The translations under genes were made by a program, and so were the position numbers. Of a DNA stretch of 64,000 nucleotides, positions 1-8,428 are shown piece after piece. Source of the DNA: Microbacterium sp. SY138 (GTDB taxonomy: Bacteria; Actinomycetota; Actinomycetes; Actinomycetales; Microbacteriaceae); assembly GCF_039729145.1 (NCBI RefSeq), contig NZ_CP155793.1, forward strand, positions 868,001-932,000, given 5' to 3'. The notes under the pieces were generated by a model that worked only from the letters and a program-made list of their open reading frames with translations, had not been told where the DNA came from and did no database searches. How positions within the stretch are numbered: the stretch's first letter is position 1; each line of letters starts with the position of its first letter.

Positions 1-1
1 G

Positions 2-211
2 GACTTCAAGGTCTTCGCGCAGGTGTACCTGATGCCCGGCGGTGGGGGTGGCAACCGTCAGGTGCTCAACCTCGGCGTCTGGTCGTATGTGGAGTCCTTC
101 GGCCAGAACCGCTACGGCTTCGGTGCGGCGCTCGCCGTGCTGCTCACGCTGGTGCTGATCGGCATCACGATCGTCTACATCCGCTCCCTCATGAAGGAGG
201 ACGAGCTGTGA
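2..211 (+). CDS. Carbohydrate ABC transporter permease, 3' end only
   Basis: The gene enters from the left edge, and only its last 69 codons are visible. The reading frame is open from base 2. The visible part has a short Gly-rich stretch, then a final hydrophobic segment (about 20 residues ending in IVYIRSLMKEDEL) typical of the last transmembrane helix and cytoplasmic tail of a MalF/UgpA-type inner permease. Its TGA overlaps the ATG of the next permease (ATGA), so the two are translationally coupled. It should form the membrane channel with the protein at 208-1041. The sugar-binding protein is probably further left, outside the window. Confidence 0.85.
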   Translation, partial: DFKVFAQVYLMPGGGGGNRQVLNLGVWSYVESFGQNRYGFGAALAVLLTLVLIGITIVYIRSLMKEDEL

Positions 212-1041
212 ACCCGCGCCCGAGGCTCCGCTCCCGCATCGGAATCGGGATCGCGGTCGCCGCCGTCCTGATCTTCACGCTGTTCCCCGTCTACTGGATG
301 GTCTCCAGCGCATTCGACGGCAAGGCGTCCAGCGGTGGCCAGTCACTGCTCCCGCAGGAGTTCACGTGGGACAACTTCGCCTTCGTGCTCACCGACGGCG
401 GATTCGGCACCTACCTGCGCAACTCGGCGATCGTGGCGCTCGTCACGGTCCTCGTGAGCGCGCTCGTGTGCCTGCTCGCCGCGGTCGCGGTCGCGCGCTT
501 CAAGTTCAAGTTCCGCACCACGATCCTGATGATGATCCTGATCGTGCAGATGGTGCCGCTCGAGGCGCTCGTCATCCCGCTCTTCCTCCAGGTGAAGAGC
601 CTCGGTCTGCTCAACAGCATCCTCGGCCTGATGGTCGTGTACGTCGCACTGTCGCTCGCGTTCGGCATCTGGATGCTCCGCGGCTTCGTCGCCGCCGTCC
701 CGGTCGAGCTCGAGGAGGCCGCGTACATCGACGGCGCGAGCTGGTGGCGCATGTTCCGATCGGTGCTGCTGCCGCTGGTGATGCCCGGCCTCGTGGCGAC
801 CAGCATCTTCAGCTTCATCACCGCGTGGAACGAGTTCATCTTCGCGATGACCATCCTGGGCGCGCAGACCGACCAGTACACGGTCTCCATCGGTCTGAAG
901 TCGTTCTTCGGCCTGCACTCCAACGACTGGGGCAGCATCATGGCCGCGTCGACGATCATCACCGTGCCCGTCATGATCTTCTTCGTGCTGGTGCAGCGCA
1001 AGCTCGCCTCCGGCATGGTGGCGGGAGCGGTGAAGGGATGA
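208..1041 (+). CDS. Carbohydrate ABC transporter permease (MalG-like)
   Basis: A 277-residue inner-membrane protein, the normal length for the second permease of a CUT1-type sugar importer. It has an N-terminal transmembrane helix (residues 10-30), further helices, and the cytoplasmic EAA loop around residues 170-190 (ELEEAAYIDGASWWRMF), which docks on the ATPase. No ATPase gene lies nearby; CUT1 systems often use a shared MsiK-like ATPase encoded elsewhere. The start overlaps the preceding permease and the stop overlaps the next gene (ATGA both times), so this is one tightly packed operon. The substrate cannot be read from the sequence, but the downstream glycosidase suggests amino-sugar oligosaccharides. 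Confidence 0.9.
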   Translation: MNPRPRLRSRIGIGIAVAAVLIFTLFPVYWMVSSAFDGKASSGGQSLLPQEFTWDNFAFVLTDGGFGTYLRNSAIVALVTVLVSALVCLLAAVAVARFKFKFRTTILMMILIVQMVPLEALVIPLFLQVKSLGLLNSILGLMVVYVALSLAFGIWMLRGFVAAVPVELEEAAYIDGASWWRMFRSVLLPLVMPGLVATSIFSFITAWNEFIFAMTILGAQTDQYTVSIGLKSFFGLHSNDWGSIMAASTIITVPVMIFFVLVQRKLASGMVAGAVKG

Positions 1042-2549
1042 CCGACGACCTCGAACGCCTCGCGAACGGCGTGCTGTGGCCGGGCTTCTTCGGCACGGAA
1101 GCCCCGGAGTGGCTCCGCGACGAGCTGCGCGACGGACTGGCCGGGGTCGTGTACTTCGGTCAGAACGTCGGCGCGGGTCTTCCCGCCCTCAGCGCCGCGA
1201 TCCTCGACGCGAACCCCGACGCCCTGATCGGCATCGACGAGGAAGGCGGCAGCGTCACCCGGCTCGAGTCCGCCACCGGCTCGACGGTTCCGGGCGCCGC
1301 CCAGCTCGGTCTGCTCGACGACCTCGTCGCGTCGGAGAAGACCGGCGCCGAACTCGCGCGTCGGGTGCGCGCCGTCGGGGCCAACGTGGTGCTCGGTCCG
1401 GTCGCCGACGTCAACACCGACCCCCGTAACCCGGTGATCGGCGTGCGGGCCTTCGGTGCTGACGAGGCGCTCGTCTCACGGCACGTGGTGGCGACGATCG
1501 ACGGCATCCAGGACGGGGCGGTGGCCGCCTGCGTCAAGCATTTCCCGGGCCACGGCGACACCCACATGGACTCGCACCACGCGCTCCCCGAGATCACTCT
1601 GGATCTCGACGAGTTCGAACGGGTGCACCTCGAACCGTTCCGCGCTGCGGTCGATGCCGGCGTCGACGCGGTCATGACCGCGCACATCGTGGTTCCGGCG
1701 TGGGGCGAGCAGCCCGCCACCCTCAACCCGCGCGTGCTCGGCATGCTGCGCGACTGGGGCTACGACGGCGTCATCATCACGGACGCCCTCGACATGGCCG
1801 CGATTCGTGAGACGGTCGGACTCGGCGGGGGAGCAGCCCAGGCGCTCGCTGCCGGCGCAGACCTCCTCTGCATCGGCAACCCGACGAATCCGGGCGATGC
1901 CGCTCTTCCCGACCAGGACGAGCAGGACTTCCGCGCCGCCAGAGACGGGATCGTCGCCGCGCTGCGCGACGGTTCGCTCTCGCGGGCGCGTGTCGAGGAG
2001 GCGGCAGCCAGGGTCGCATCCCTCGCCGCCAAGCTCCGCGTCGCTGCGGAGCAGACGCACGAGCCGATCGAGCCCTTCGACGCGGCGGAGATCGTGCGCC
2101 GCGTGGTGACCGTCTCCGGCGACGCCCCGCAGGCGACGTCCGAACTCGCCGTCATCGACGCACGTCGACGCTCGACGCTCGCCGTCGACAGCGCGGGGTC
2201 GTACGTCGCGAGTGCGCTGGCCGGAGATGGCCTGCGGGTGCGCCTCGACGTGGCATCCGCCCCGGTCTCTGAACAGGACCGCGTGATCGACGAGGTCTCC
2301 GCAGCCGCAGGCACGACGGTGCTGCTGATCGATCGTCCCGACACGGACGCCGCGCAGCGTGCACTCGTCGAGCGTGCCGCTGTGCGTGATCCTCGTGCGG
2401 TGGTCGTCAACGTCGGCCTCCCCACGGAGAATCCGCTGCCGCTGCCGACGATCGAGGTCGCCGCAGCCAGTAGGCTCGGTGCGCAGACGGCGCGTGAAGC
2501 ACTCCTGGGGCGGTTCCCGGTGCAGCAGAGGATGACCAGCGCCGGCTGA
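1038..2549 (+). CDS. Glycoside hydrolase family 3, NagZ-like beta-N-acetylhexosaminidase
   Basis: A 503-residue protein with no visible signal peptide, so probably cytoplasmic. The GH3 catalytic TIM barrel fills the first two thirds. Near residue 170 it carries the KHFPGHG motif followed by DSH, the Asp-His acid/base pair diagnostic of the NagZ branch. The nucleophile Asp is in the motif IITDALDM (about residues 245-252). A C-terminal domain follows, as in Gram-positive NagZ-type enzymes. The ATG overlaps the permease TGA. The expected reaction is release of terminal GlcNAc from imported chitobiose- or muropeptide-type substrates. The same frame is open far upstream inside the permease gene, but only this start makes sense. 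The exact substrate is inferred from family and context. Confidence 0.87.
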   Translation: MTDDLERLANGVLWPGFFGTEAPEWLRDELRDGLAGVVYFGQNVGAGLPALSAAILDANPDALIGIDEEGGSVTRLESATGSTVPGAAQLGLLDDLVASEKTGAELARRVRAVGANVVLGPVADVNTDPRNPVIGVRAFGADEALVSRHVVATIDGIQDGAVAACVKHFPGHGDTHMDSHHALPEITLDLDEFERVHLEPFRAAVDAGVDAVMTAHIVVPAWGEQPATLNPRVLGMLRDWGYDGVIITDALDMAAIRETVGLGGGAAQALAAGADLLCIGNPTNPGDAALPDQDEQDFRAARDGIVAALRDGSLSRARVEEAAARVASLAAKLRVAAEQTHEPIEPFDAAEIVRRVVTVSGDAPQATSELAVIDARRRSTLAVDSAGSYVASALAGDGLRVRLDVASAPVSEQDRVIDEVSAAAGTTVLLIDRPDTDAAQRALVERAAVRDPRAVVVNVGLPTENPLPLPTIEVAAASRLGAQTAREALLGRFPVQQRMTSAG

Positions 2550-2564
2550 GACGGGATTCCCTCC

Positions 2565-3431
2565 ATGGACGACGACGTTCTCGCTCGGGTGCGGCGCTCA
2601 CTTCCCAAGGTGAGCGCCGCCGAAGCGCGCGTCGCGGAGACGATCCTGGGAGACCCGACACTCGTCGTCGACCTGGCGATCAACGATCTCGCCCAGCTCT
2701 GCCGCACGTCGCTGTCGACGGTCGCCCGGTACGCCCAGGCTCTCGGATACAGCGGGTACCGGGAGCTCAGGGTCGCAGTCGCCCGCGCGGTCACCCTGGA
2801 ACAGGCGCAGCAGGCCCGGTTCGGTCTGGACACCACGGCGATCGATCCCGACGACGGTCCAGCGGCGATCGCCGCCAAGCTCGCTGCGCAGGAGATCGAC
2901 GCCATCGAGAAGACCGCCCTGGCGCTCGACCCCCTCGCCCTCGATCGGGTCGCCCGCGCCGTGGTCGACGCGCGGCACATCGACCTCTTCGGTCAGGCGG
3001 CGTCGTCGCTGACGGCGCAGGACCTGCAGTTGAAGCTGTCACGTATCGGATGCTCCGTGTCGCACTCGGCGGACCCGCATCTCGCGGTCACGACGGCTTC
3101 GCTGCGGACTGCCGACGATGTGGCGATCGCGTTCTCCCACGGCGGAGAGACCGCGGAGACGCTGCGTGCCCTCGAAGTCGCGCGCGATGCCGGAGCCCTC
3201 ACCGTGGCGGTCACCAGCGCACCGGACTCGCCGCTGGCGCTCGCAGCCGATGTCGTGCTGCTCACGCACGCGCACGAATCGCCGTTCCGGATGGCCGCGA
3301 TGTCGAGCCGCATCGCTCAGCTCGCGCTCGTCGACGTGCTGTTCGTGCGTGTCGTGCAGCACCGCGGCGAACCGGTTGCGGTCTCGCTTCAGCGGACCCA
3401 CGACGCCGTTCCCACACGACGCCGCACCTGA
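2565..3431 (+). CDS. MurR/RpiR-family transcriptional regulator
   Basis: 288 residues, the usual RpiR layout. Residues 1-75 form an N-terminal helix-turn-helix domain (recognition segment around LAQLCRTSLSTVARYAQALG), and residues 110-270 a SIS phosphosugar-binding domain with the motif FSHGGETAETLRAL. It starts 15 bases after the GH3 stop, so it is very likely part of the same operon and senses a sugar phosphate made from the transported substrate. RpiR regulators next to NagZ-like enzymes commonly control MurNAc-6-phosphate or GlcNAc use; that role is inferred here. The last codons contain an Arg/Thr-rich tail. Confidence 0.9.
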   Translation: MDDDVLARVRRSLPKVSAAEARVAETILGDPTLVVDLAINDLAQLCRTSLSTVARYAQALGYSGYRELRVAVARAVTLEQAQQARFGLDTTAIDPDDGPAAIAAKLAAQEIDAIEKTALALDPLALDRVARAVVDARHIDLFGQAASSLTAQDLQLKLSRIGCSVSHSADPHLAVTTASLRTADDVAIAFSHGGETAETLRALEVARDAGALTVAVTSAPDSPLALAADVVLLTHAHESPFRMAAMSSRIAQLALVDVLFVRVVQHRGEPVAVSLQRTHDAVPTRRRT

Positions 3432-3440
3432 TGATCGGTA

Positions 3441-3458
3441 TCCGCCTCGTCGGGCGGA
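3441..3458 (+). terminator. Small hairpin between convergent genes
   Basis: A 6-bp GC stem (TCCGCC / GGCGGA) with a 6-base loop lies 9 bases after the RpiR stop, in the 102-base gap to the convergent kinase. It has no T tract. It could act as a weak terminator. Confidence 0.3.
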
Positions 3459-3533
3459 GGCCGCTGCGTGAGGCGGAGTTGTGGGCGTAGCTGTTCCTCC
3501 CCGCGGGGATCTCTCCGTCCGCGGCGACGCGCC

Positions 3534-4454
3534 TCAGTCCACGTGATCGCGCGTGCTCACCAGGGCACGCGTCGCGATGCGGTGCCCTCGGGCGACGCTC
3601 CCCGCCAGCGACAGGCCGGTGAGGATCCCGGCGAGGAAGCCGGCCGCGAAGGCATCTCCGGCCCCGATGGTCTCCACCACGGGTGCGTCCAGCGCGTCGC
3701 TCTCGGCGGTCTCCGTGCGGTCGAACGCCACGGCCCCGCTCGAATCGGTGACGAGCAGATACCGCGGCTCAGGGAAGAGTGCTCGCAGCTGCTGCGGATC
3801 GCTCGTCCCGAACACGGCTTCCGCGTCGGGCCTGGTGCAGAACACGACGTCGGCCCGGCGTGCGAAGTCGGAGACGATCCTCCTGCCCTCCGCCTCGCGG
3901 CCGCGCCAGAGCGCCGGTCGCCAGTTCAGGTCGAAGCTGAGCAGCCGGTCGGATCGTCGATCCGCGAACAGGGCCTCCTGGGCCGCGAGCGCCGAGGCAG
4001 AGAGCGCCGGCGTGATGCCCGAGGTATGCACGAGTGCGGCATCGGCGAGGAGGGCGGATGCCGCCGGTGTGGTCAGCGTCTGCGGTGAGAGGGCTGCGGC
4101 GGCGGAGCCGGCACGGTAATAGTGCATGGTGCCGTCGACCGCTCCGTCGTCACGGGCCGAGAGTTCTTTCACGTAGAGGCCGGTGGGCGCGTCGCCGTCG
4201 ACTTCGACCGCGGAGGCGTCGACGTCATGGGCGTGCAACTCGGCGAGGAGGAAGCGTCCGAATCCGTCGTCGCCCACACGGGAGAGGACCGAGGTGCGAA
4301 TGCCCGCCGAGGCCAGGGCGATCGCGGTGTTCCACTCGGCGCCCGCGAGGGAGCGGTGGAAGGTCCGGCAGTCCTCGAGCGGACCGGCGGTGGCGGCGAC
4401 GAGGGCGACCATGCCCTCGCCGAAGCAGACGGCGAGCGGGGTGGTGTCTGGCAC
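3534..4454 (-). CDS. PfkB-family carbohydrate kinase
   Basis: A 306-residue ribokinase-fold sugar kinase, probably cytosolic. The N-terminal part has the substrate-binding segment beginning CFGEGMVALV and the Gly-rich AGAEWNTAIAL region. The C-terminal part has the PfkB signature IGAGDAFAAGFLAG, where the Asp is the catalytic base and the preceding glycines form the anion hole. The open frame runs 45 codons further upstream, but that extension is Arg/Ser-rich. The GTG at 4454 gives the normal family length. It points toward the RpiR gene, so it has its own promoter in the divergent gap 4455-4617. By context it may phosphorylate a sugar released by the neighbouring GH3 enzyme (2-keto-3-deoxygluconate-type kinases look similar). 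Confidence 0.85.
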   Translation of the reverse strand: MPDTTPLAVCFGEGMVALVAATAGPLEDCRTFHRSLAGAEWNTAIALASAGIRTSVLSRVGDDGFGRFLLAELHAHDVDASAVEVDGDAPTGLYVKELSARDDGAVDGTMHYYRAGSAAAALSPQTLTTPAASALLADAALVHTSGITPALSASALAAQEALFADRRSDRLLSFDLNWRPALWRGREAEGRRIVSDFARRADVVFCTRPDAEAVFGTSDPQQLRALFPEPRYLLVTDSSGAVAFDRTETAESDALDAPVVETIGAGDAFAAGFLAGILTGLSLAGSVARGHRIATRALVSTRDHVD

Positions 4455-4559
4455 GATCTGGACACTACCGGATCGGTGCGGGCTGCGCCGATATCGGATT
4501 GCAACATGGATGCGTTTGGCATCTGAGGATCTGCTGGGTACCGTCGAGTCATCACCGTC

Positions 4560-4581
4560 CCCGAGGCGAAGAAGCCTCGGG
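4560..4581 (+). promoter_or_regulatory. Perfect hairpin in the 5' leader of the peptide-binding protein gene
   Basis: The arms CCCGAGGC (4560-4567) and GCCTCGGG (4574-4581) are perfect inverted repeats with a 6-base loop, 36 bases before the ATG of the oligopeptide-binding protein. It may be an operator, an mRNA-stabilising stem or an attenuator. The sequence alone does not decide which. Confidence 0.4.
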
Positions 4582-4617
4582 ACGCGCAACGAAGCGCCCG
4601 ACAGGGAAGGTCACACA

Positions 4618-6291
4618 ATGCACCAATCAGTCAAGCGTCGGCGAGGACTCATCGCCGTAACCGGAGCCACGATCGCTGCGCTCGCCCTCGCGGGCTGTGT
4701 CGCCAGCGAGCGTGGTGACGAAGGGTCTGAAGGTTCCGGCGACGTCGACGGCACGTTCGTCTTCGCCGCCTCCTCCGACCCGGCGAGTCTCGACCCCGCC
4801 TTCGCGCAGGACGGCGAGAGCTTCCGCGTCTCGCGTCAGATCTTCGAAGGTCTCGTCGGCACCGAGCCCGGTACCGCCGACCCGGCACCGCTCCTCGCCG
4901 AGTCGTGGGAGTCGTCCGAGGACGGCATGTCCCATACCTTCGAGCTGAAGAAAGACGTCACGTTCCAGGACGGCACGCCGTTCAACGCCGAGGCCGTCTG
5001 CGTGAACTTCGACCGCTGGTTCAACTGGACAGGGCTCGCCGCGTCCGAGGCCTTCGGCTACTACTACAACAAGCTCTTCAAGGGGTACGCCTCGAACGCG
5101 GCGGATGCCGTGTACAAGTCCTGCACCCCCGACGGCGAGAACTCGGTCACGATCGAGCTGAACAAGCCGTTCGCCGGCTTCGTCGCCTCGCTCTCGCTGC
5201 CGGCCTTCGCCATGCAGAGCCCCTCGGCGATGCAGGAGTTCGGCGCGGATGAGGTCAGCGGCTCCGCCGAGGCCCCGCAGCTCTCCGAGTATGCGATGGG
5301 TCACCCCGTCGGCACCGGGCCCTACGCCTTCGAGGAATGGGCACCGGGCGAGCAGGTCACGCTCAAGTCCTATGACGGGTACTGGGGAGACAAGGGACAG
5401 GTCGACGAGATCATCTTCCGCACGATCGACGACCCGACCGCTCGCCGCCAGGCGCTCGAGTCCGGATCGATCGACGGCTACGACCTGGTCGGCCCCGCTG
5501 ATACCAAGGCGCTCGAGGACGACGGCTTCACCATGGTGTCGCGTCCGCCGTTCACGATCCTCTACCTCGCCTTCAACCAGGCGGTCCCGGAGCTGCAGGA
5601 CCCGAAGGTCCGTGAGGCCCTCTCGTACGCGGTCGACAAGGATGCGCTGATCAGCCAGGTGCTGCCGGAGGGCACGCAGAAGGCGATCGAGTTCGTGCCC
5701 GAGGTCGTCAACGGCTACAACCCCGATGTCACGACCTACGACTACGACCCCGAGAAGGCGAAGTCGCTGCTGGCCGAGGCGGGCTACACCGAGGCGAACC
5801 CGTTGAAGCTCACCTTCAACTACCCGGTCAACGTCTCGCGTCCCTACATGCCGGACCCCGAGCAGATCTTCACGGTGCTGTCGTCCCAGCTCTCCGAGGT
5901 CGGCGTCGAGACCACCCCGGTCTCGGAGGAGTGGGTCGAGTACCTCGACCGCACCACCGGCACCTCGGACCACGGCATCCATCTGCTCGGTTGGACCGGC
6001 GACTACAACGACACCGACAACTTCGTCGGCGTCTTCTTCGGCCAGCAGAGCTCCGAGTGGGGCTTCGACAACCCCGAGCTGTTCCAGAAGTTGAACGAGG
6101 CGCGCGGCGTCTCCAACCTCGAGGACCAGACGGCGCTCTACGAGGAGATCAACGAGATGGTCGCCCAGTTCATCCCGGGCGTCCCGCTCGCGCACCCGGC
6201 GCCGACCCTGGCGTTCGACCCGCGCGTGAAGAGCTATCCCGCCAGCCCGGTGAACGACGAGGTCTTCACGGACATCGTCCTCACCAAGTAG
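4618..6291 (+). CDS. Oligopeptide/dipeptide ABC transporter substrate-binding lipoprotein
   Basis: A 557-residue family 5 solute-binding protein (SBP_bac_5). The N-terminus is a lipoprotein signal: KRRR, a hydrophobic stretch, then the lipobox LAGC with the lipidated Cys at about residue 23. The mature start has the family hallmarks FVFAASSDPASLDPAF and IFEGLV, then GTGPYAFEEW in the middle and LGWTGDYNDTDNFV late in the protein. The open frame extends upstream of 4618, but the ATG used here directly precedes the signal peptide. It captures peptides outside the membrane for the permeases at 6380 and 7419. A long stem-loop follows the stop (6317-6345). Confidence 0.93.
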   Translation: MHQSVKRRRGLIAVTGATIAALALAGCVASERGDEGSEGSGDVDGTFVFAASSDPASLDPAFAQDGESFRVSRQIFEGLVGTEPGTADPAPLLAESWESSEDGMSHTFELKKDVTFQDGTPFNAEAVCVNFDRWFNWTGLAASEAFGYYYNKLFKGYASNAADAVYKSCTPDGENSVTIELNKPFAGFVASLSLPAFAMQSPSAMQEFGADEVSGSAEAPQLSEYAMGHPVGTGPYAFEEWAPGEQVTLKSYDGYWGDKGQVDEIIFRTIDDPTARRQALESGSIDGYDLVGPADTKALEDDGFTMVSRPPFTILYLAFNQAVPELQDPKVREALSYAVDKDALISQVLPEGTQKAIEFVPEVVNGYNPDVTTYDYDPEKAKSLLAEAGYTEANPLKLTFNYPVNVSRPYMPDPEQIFTVLSSQLSEVGVETTPVSEEWVEYLDRTTGTSDHGIHLLGWTGDYNDTDNFVGVFFGQQSSEWGFDNPELFQKLNEARGVSNLEDQTALYEEINEMVAQFIPGVPLAHPAPTLAFDPRVKSYPASPVNDEVFTDIVLTK

Positions 6292-6316
6292 GCCTGACCA
6301 CCTGATACGACGCTCT

Positions 6317-6345
6317 CCCGGTCCCGCGCATTCAGCGGGACCGGG
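6317..6345 (+). promoter_or_regulatory. Strong intercistronic stem-loop after the binding-protein gene
   Basis: 11-bp arms (CCCGGTCCCGC, 6317-6327; GCGGGACCGGG, 6335-6345) with a 7-base loop lie in the 88-base gap between the binding-protein and permease genes, with no T run. Stems at this place in binding-protein-first operons usually protect the upstream mRNA or partially terminate, giving more binding protein than permease. That role is inferred here. Confidence 0.5.
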
Positions 6346-6379
6346 GGAACGGCGTACCTTCTGATCGACGGAGATCTTC

Positions 6380-7384
6380 GTGCTGCGCACCATCGGCAGG
6401 CGACTGCTGTTCCTCATCCCCACCCTGTTCGGGCTCAGCATCCTGCTGTTCGCCTGGGTCAGGGCCCTCCCCGGCGGCCCCGCGGTCGCCCTGCTCGGCG
6501 AGAAGGCCACACCCGAGGCCGTCGCGAGAGTCAACGAGCTCTACGGCTTCGACAAGCCCCTCATCGAGCAGTACTTCATCTGGATCGGACGCCTCCTGCA
6601 GGGAGACTTCGGCACCTCCATCCAGACCAACCGACCGGTGACGGAGGAGTTCCTCCGCCGGTTCCCCGCGACGCTGGAGCTGAGCGTCATGGCGCTCATC
6701 TTCGCGGTGGGCATCGGCATCCCGCTGGGGTACTGGGCCGCCCGCCGCCACGGGAAGTTCACCGACCACGCGTCGGTGGTGCTGAGCCTGATCGGCATCA
6801 CCATCCCGGTGTTCTTCCTCGCGTTCATCCTGAAGTACGTCTTCGCGGTGCAATTGGGATGGCTGCCGTCGGACGGGCGCCAGAATCCACGAATAGACGC
6901 GACCCATCCCACCGGGTTCTATGTGTGGGACGGCATCATCACCGGCGAGTTCGATGCCGCATGGGATGCGATCCTGCACCTGATCCTCCCGGCGCTCGCG
7001 CTCGGCACCATCCCGCTCGCGATCATCGTCCGCATCACCAGGGCCAGCGTCCTGGAAGTGCAGAACGCCGACTACGTGCGCACCGGCCGCGCGAAGGGTG
7101 TCGGATCGCCGACGTTGCGGAACCGCTTCATCCTGCGCAACGCCATGCTCCCGGTGATCACCACGATCGGCCTGCAGACCGGGCTCCTGATCTCGGGGGC
7201 GGTGCTCACCGAGACGGTGTTCGCCTTCCCCGGAATCGGCTCGTTCCTGGCGAGAGCGATCTTCACCAGGGACTTCCCGGTCCTCCAGGGTTTCATCATC
7301 TTCATCGCGATCGCGTACGCGCTGATCAACCTGGCGGTCGATGTCTCCTACAGCTTCATCGACCCGAGAGTGAGGGTGCAGTGA
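6380..7384 (+). CDS. Oligopeptide ABC transporter permease (DppB/OppB-like)
   Basis: 334 residues starting at GTG 6380 (VLRTIGRRLL), the normal DppB length. The N-terminal helix holds LLFLIPTLFGLSILLFAWVR, then comes the family segment PGGPAVALLGEKA, and a BPD_transp_1 domain with several helices. The ATPase-docking loop is near residue 235 (YVRTGRAKGV) and the TETVFAFPGIG motif near residue 275. It forms the translocation channel with the DppC-like protein 34 bases downstream. No other plausible start lies nearer the signature helix. Confidence 0.92.
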   Translation: MLRTIGRRLLFLIPTLFGLSILLFAWVRALPGGPAVALLGEKATPEAVARVNELYGFDKPLIEQYFIWIGRLLQGDFGTSIQTNRPVTEEFLRRFPATLELSVMALIFAVGIGIPLGYWAARRHGKFTDHASVVLSLIGITIPVFFLAFILKYVFAVQLGWLPSDGRQNPRIDATHPTGFYVWDGIITGEFDAAWDAILHLILPALALGTIPLAIIVRITRASVLEVQNADYVRTGRAKGVGSPTLRNRFILRNAMLPVITTIGLQTGLLISGAVLTETVFAFPGIGSFLARAIFTRDFPVLQGFIIFIAIAYALINLAVDVSYSFIDPRVRVQ

Positions 7385-7418
7385 TGTCCCTCCCCATCGT
7401 CCGAAAGGAGGCGGTCGC

Positions 7419-8384
7419 ATGACCATCGCGCTCCCGCCCGCCCAGGGCCCCTCCGCGGAGAGCGGCGGCAGCATCGACACCGTCGCCATCGCCCAGGCCG
7501 ATCTGAAGAACGGCTCCGGCGGCTTCTGGCGGGACGTGTTCCGCCGCCTCCGCCGAAACCCGACGGCATGGATCGGCGCGGCCATCGTGGTGGCGTTCCT
7601 GCTCATCGCCGCGCTCGCGCCCCTGATCGCTCCCTACCCGGAGACGGCGCTGCCGGGTGCGAAGTACATCACGCCGACCTACATCCCGGGACCGGGGGAG
7701 CTGCCGCAGTTCCCGCTGGGCCTCGACCGCTTCGGCGGCGACGTGCTGTCCAAGCTCATCTGGGGCGCGCAGGCGTCTCTTATGATCGGCGTCATCTCCA
7801 CGGCGATGGGCCTGGTCGGCGGCATGATCCTCGGTCTGCTCGCCGGCACGTTCGGCGGCTGGGTCGACACGCTCATCATGCGCATCGTCGACATCATCCT
7901 CTCGGTGCCGAACCTGCTGCTGGCGGTGTCGATCGCCGCGATCCTCGGGCAGACCCCGTTCGCCATCATGATCGCGATCGGGGCCTCCCAGGTGCCGATC
8001 TTCGCCCGGCTGCTGCGCGCCTCCATGCTGCAGCAGCGCTCCAGCGACTACGTGCTCTCGGCGCAGACGCTCGGTCTGGGTCGCGGCAAGATCACCATGT
8101 CGCACGTGCTGCCGAACGCGATCGGACCCGTGATCGTTCAGGGCACCCTGACGCTCGCCACCGCGGTCATCGATGCGGCGGCGCTGTCGTTCCTCGGCCT
8201 CGGCGGCGGACGGCCCGAGACGGCGGAGTGGGGGCGCATGCTCACCTACGCGCAGGCCGAGCTCGCCATCGCGCCCTGGCTCGCCTTCCTCCCCGGTATC
8301 TGCATCGCCGTCACGGCGCTCGGCTTCACCCTGCTGGGTGAAGCGCTGCGCGAGGCGATGGACCCCCGGACGAGGGCGCGATGA
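7419..8384 (+). CDS. Oligopeptide ABC transporter permease (DppC/OppC-like)
   Basis: 321 residues with an ideal ribosome site (AAAGGAGG about 8 bases before the ATG). The N-terminus carries the OppC_N segment FRRLRRNPTAWIGAAIVVAF. Then come the periplasmic loop with PLGLDRFGGDVLSKLIWGAQ and a five-helix permease domain with the docking loop SDYVLSAQTLGLGRGKIT. The C-terminal GEALREAMDPR is typical of the family. It works as a heterodimer with the DppB-like protein. Its TGA overlaps an in-frame ATG of the ATPase gene at 8381 (ATGA), so coupled translation is likely. Confidence 0.92.
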   Translation: MTIALPPAQGPSAESGGSIDTVAIAQADLKNGSGGFWRDVFRRLRRNPTAWIGAAIVVAFLLIAALAPLIAPYPETALPGAKYITPTYIPGPGELPQFPLGLDRFGGDVLSKLIWGAQASLMIGVISTAMGLVGGMILGLLAGTFGGWVDTLIMRIVDIILSVPNLLLAVSIAAILGQTPFAIMIAIGASQVPIFARLLRASMLQQRSSDYVLSAQTLGLGRGKITMSHVLPNAIGPVIVQGTLTLATAVIDAAALSFLGLGGGRPETAEWGRMLTYAQAELAIAPWLAFLPGICIAVTALGFTLLGEALREAMDPRTRAR

Positions 8385-8428
8385 ACGCGCGGGACGACGG
8401 TGCCGTGAGCGCCGCGAAGGAGAAGCAG

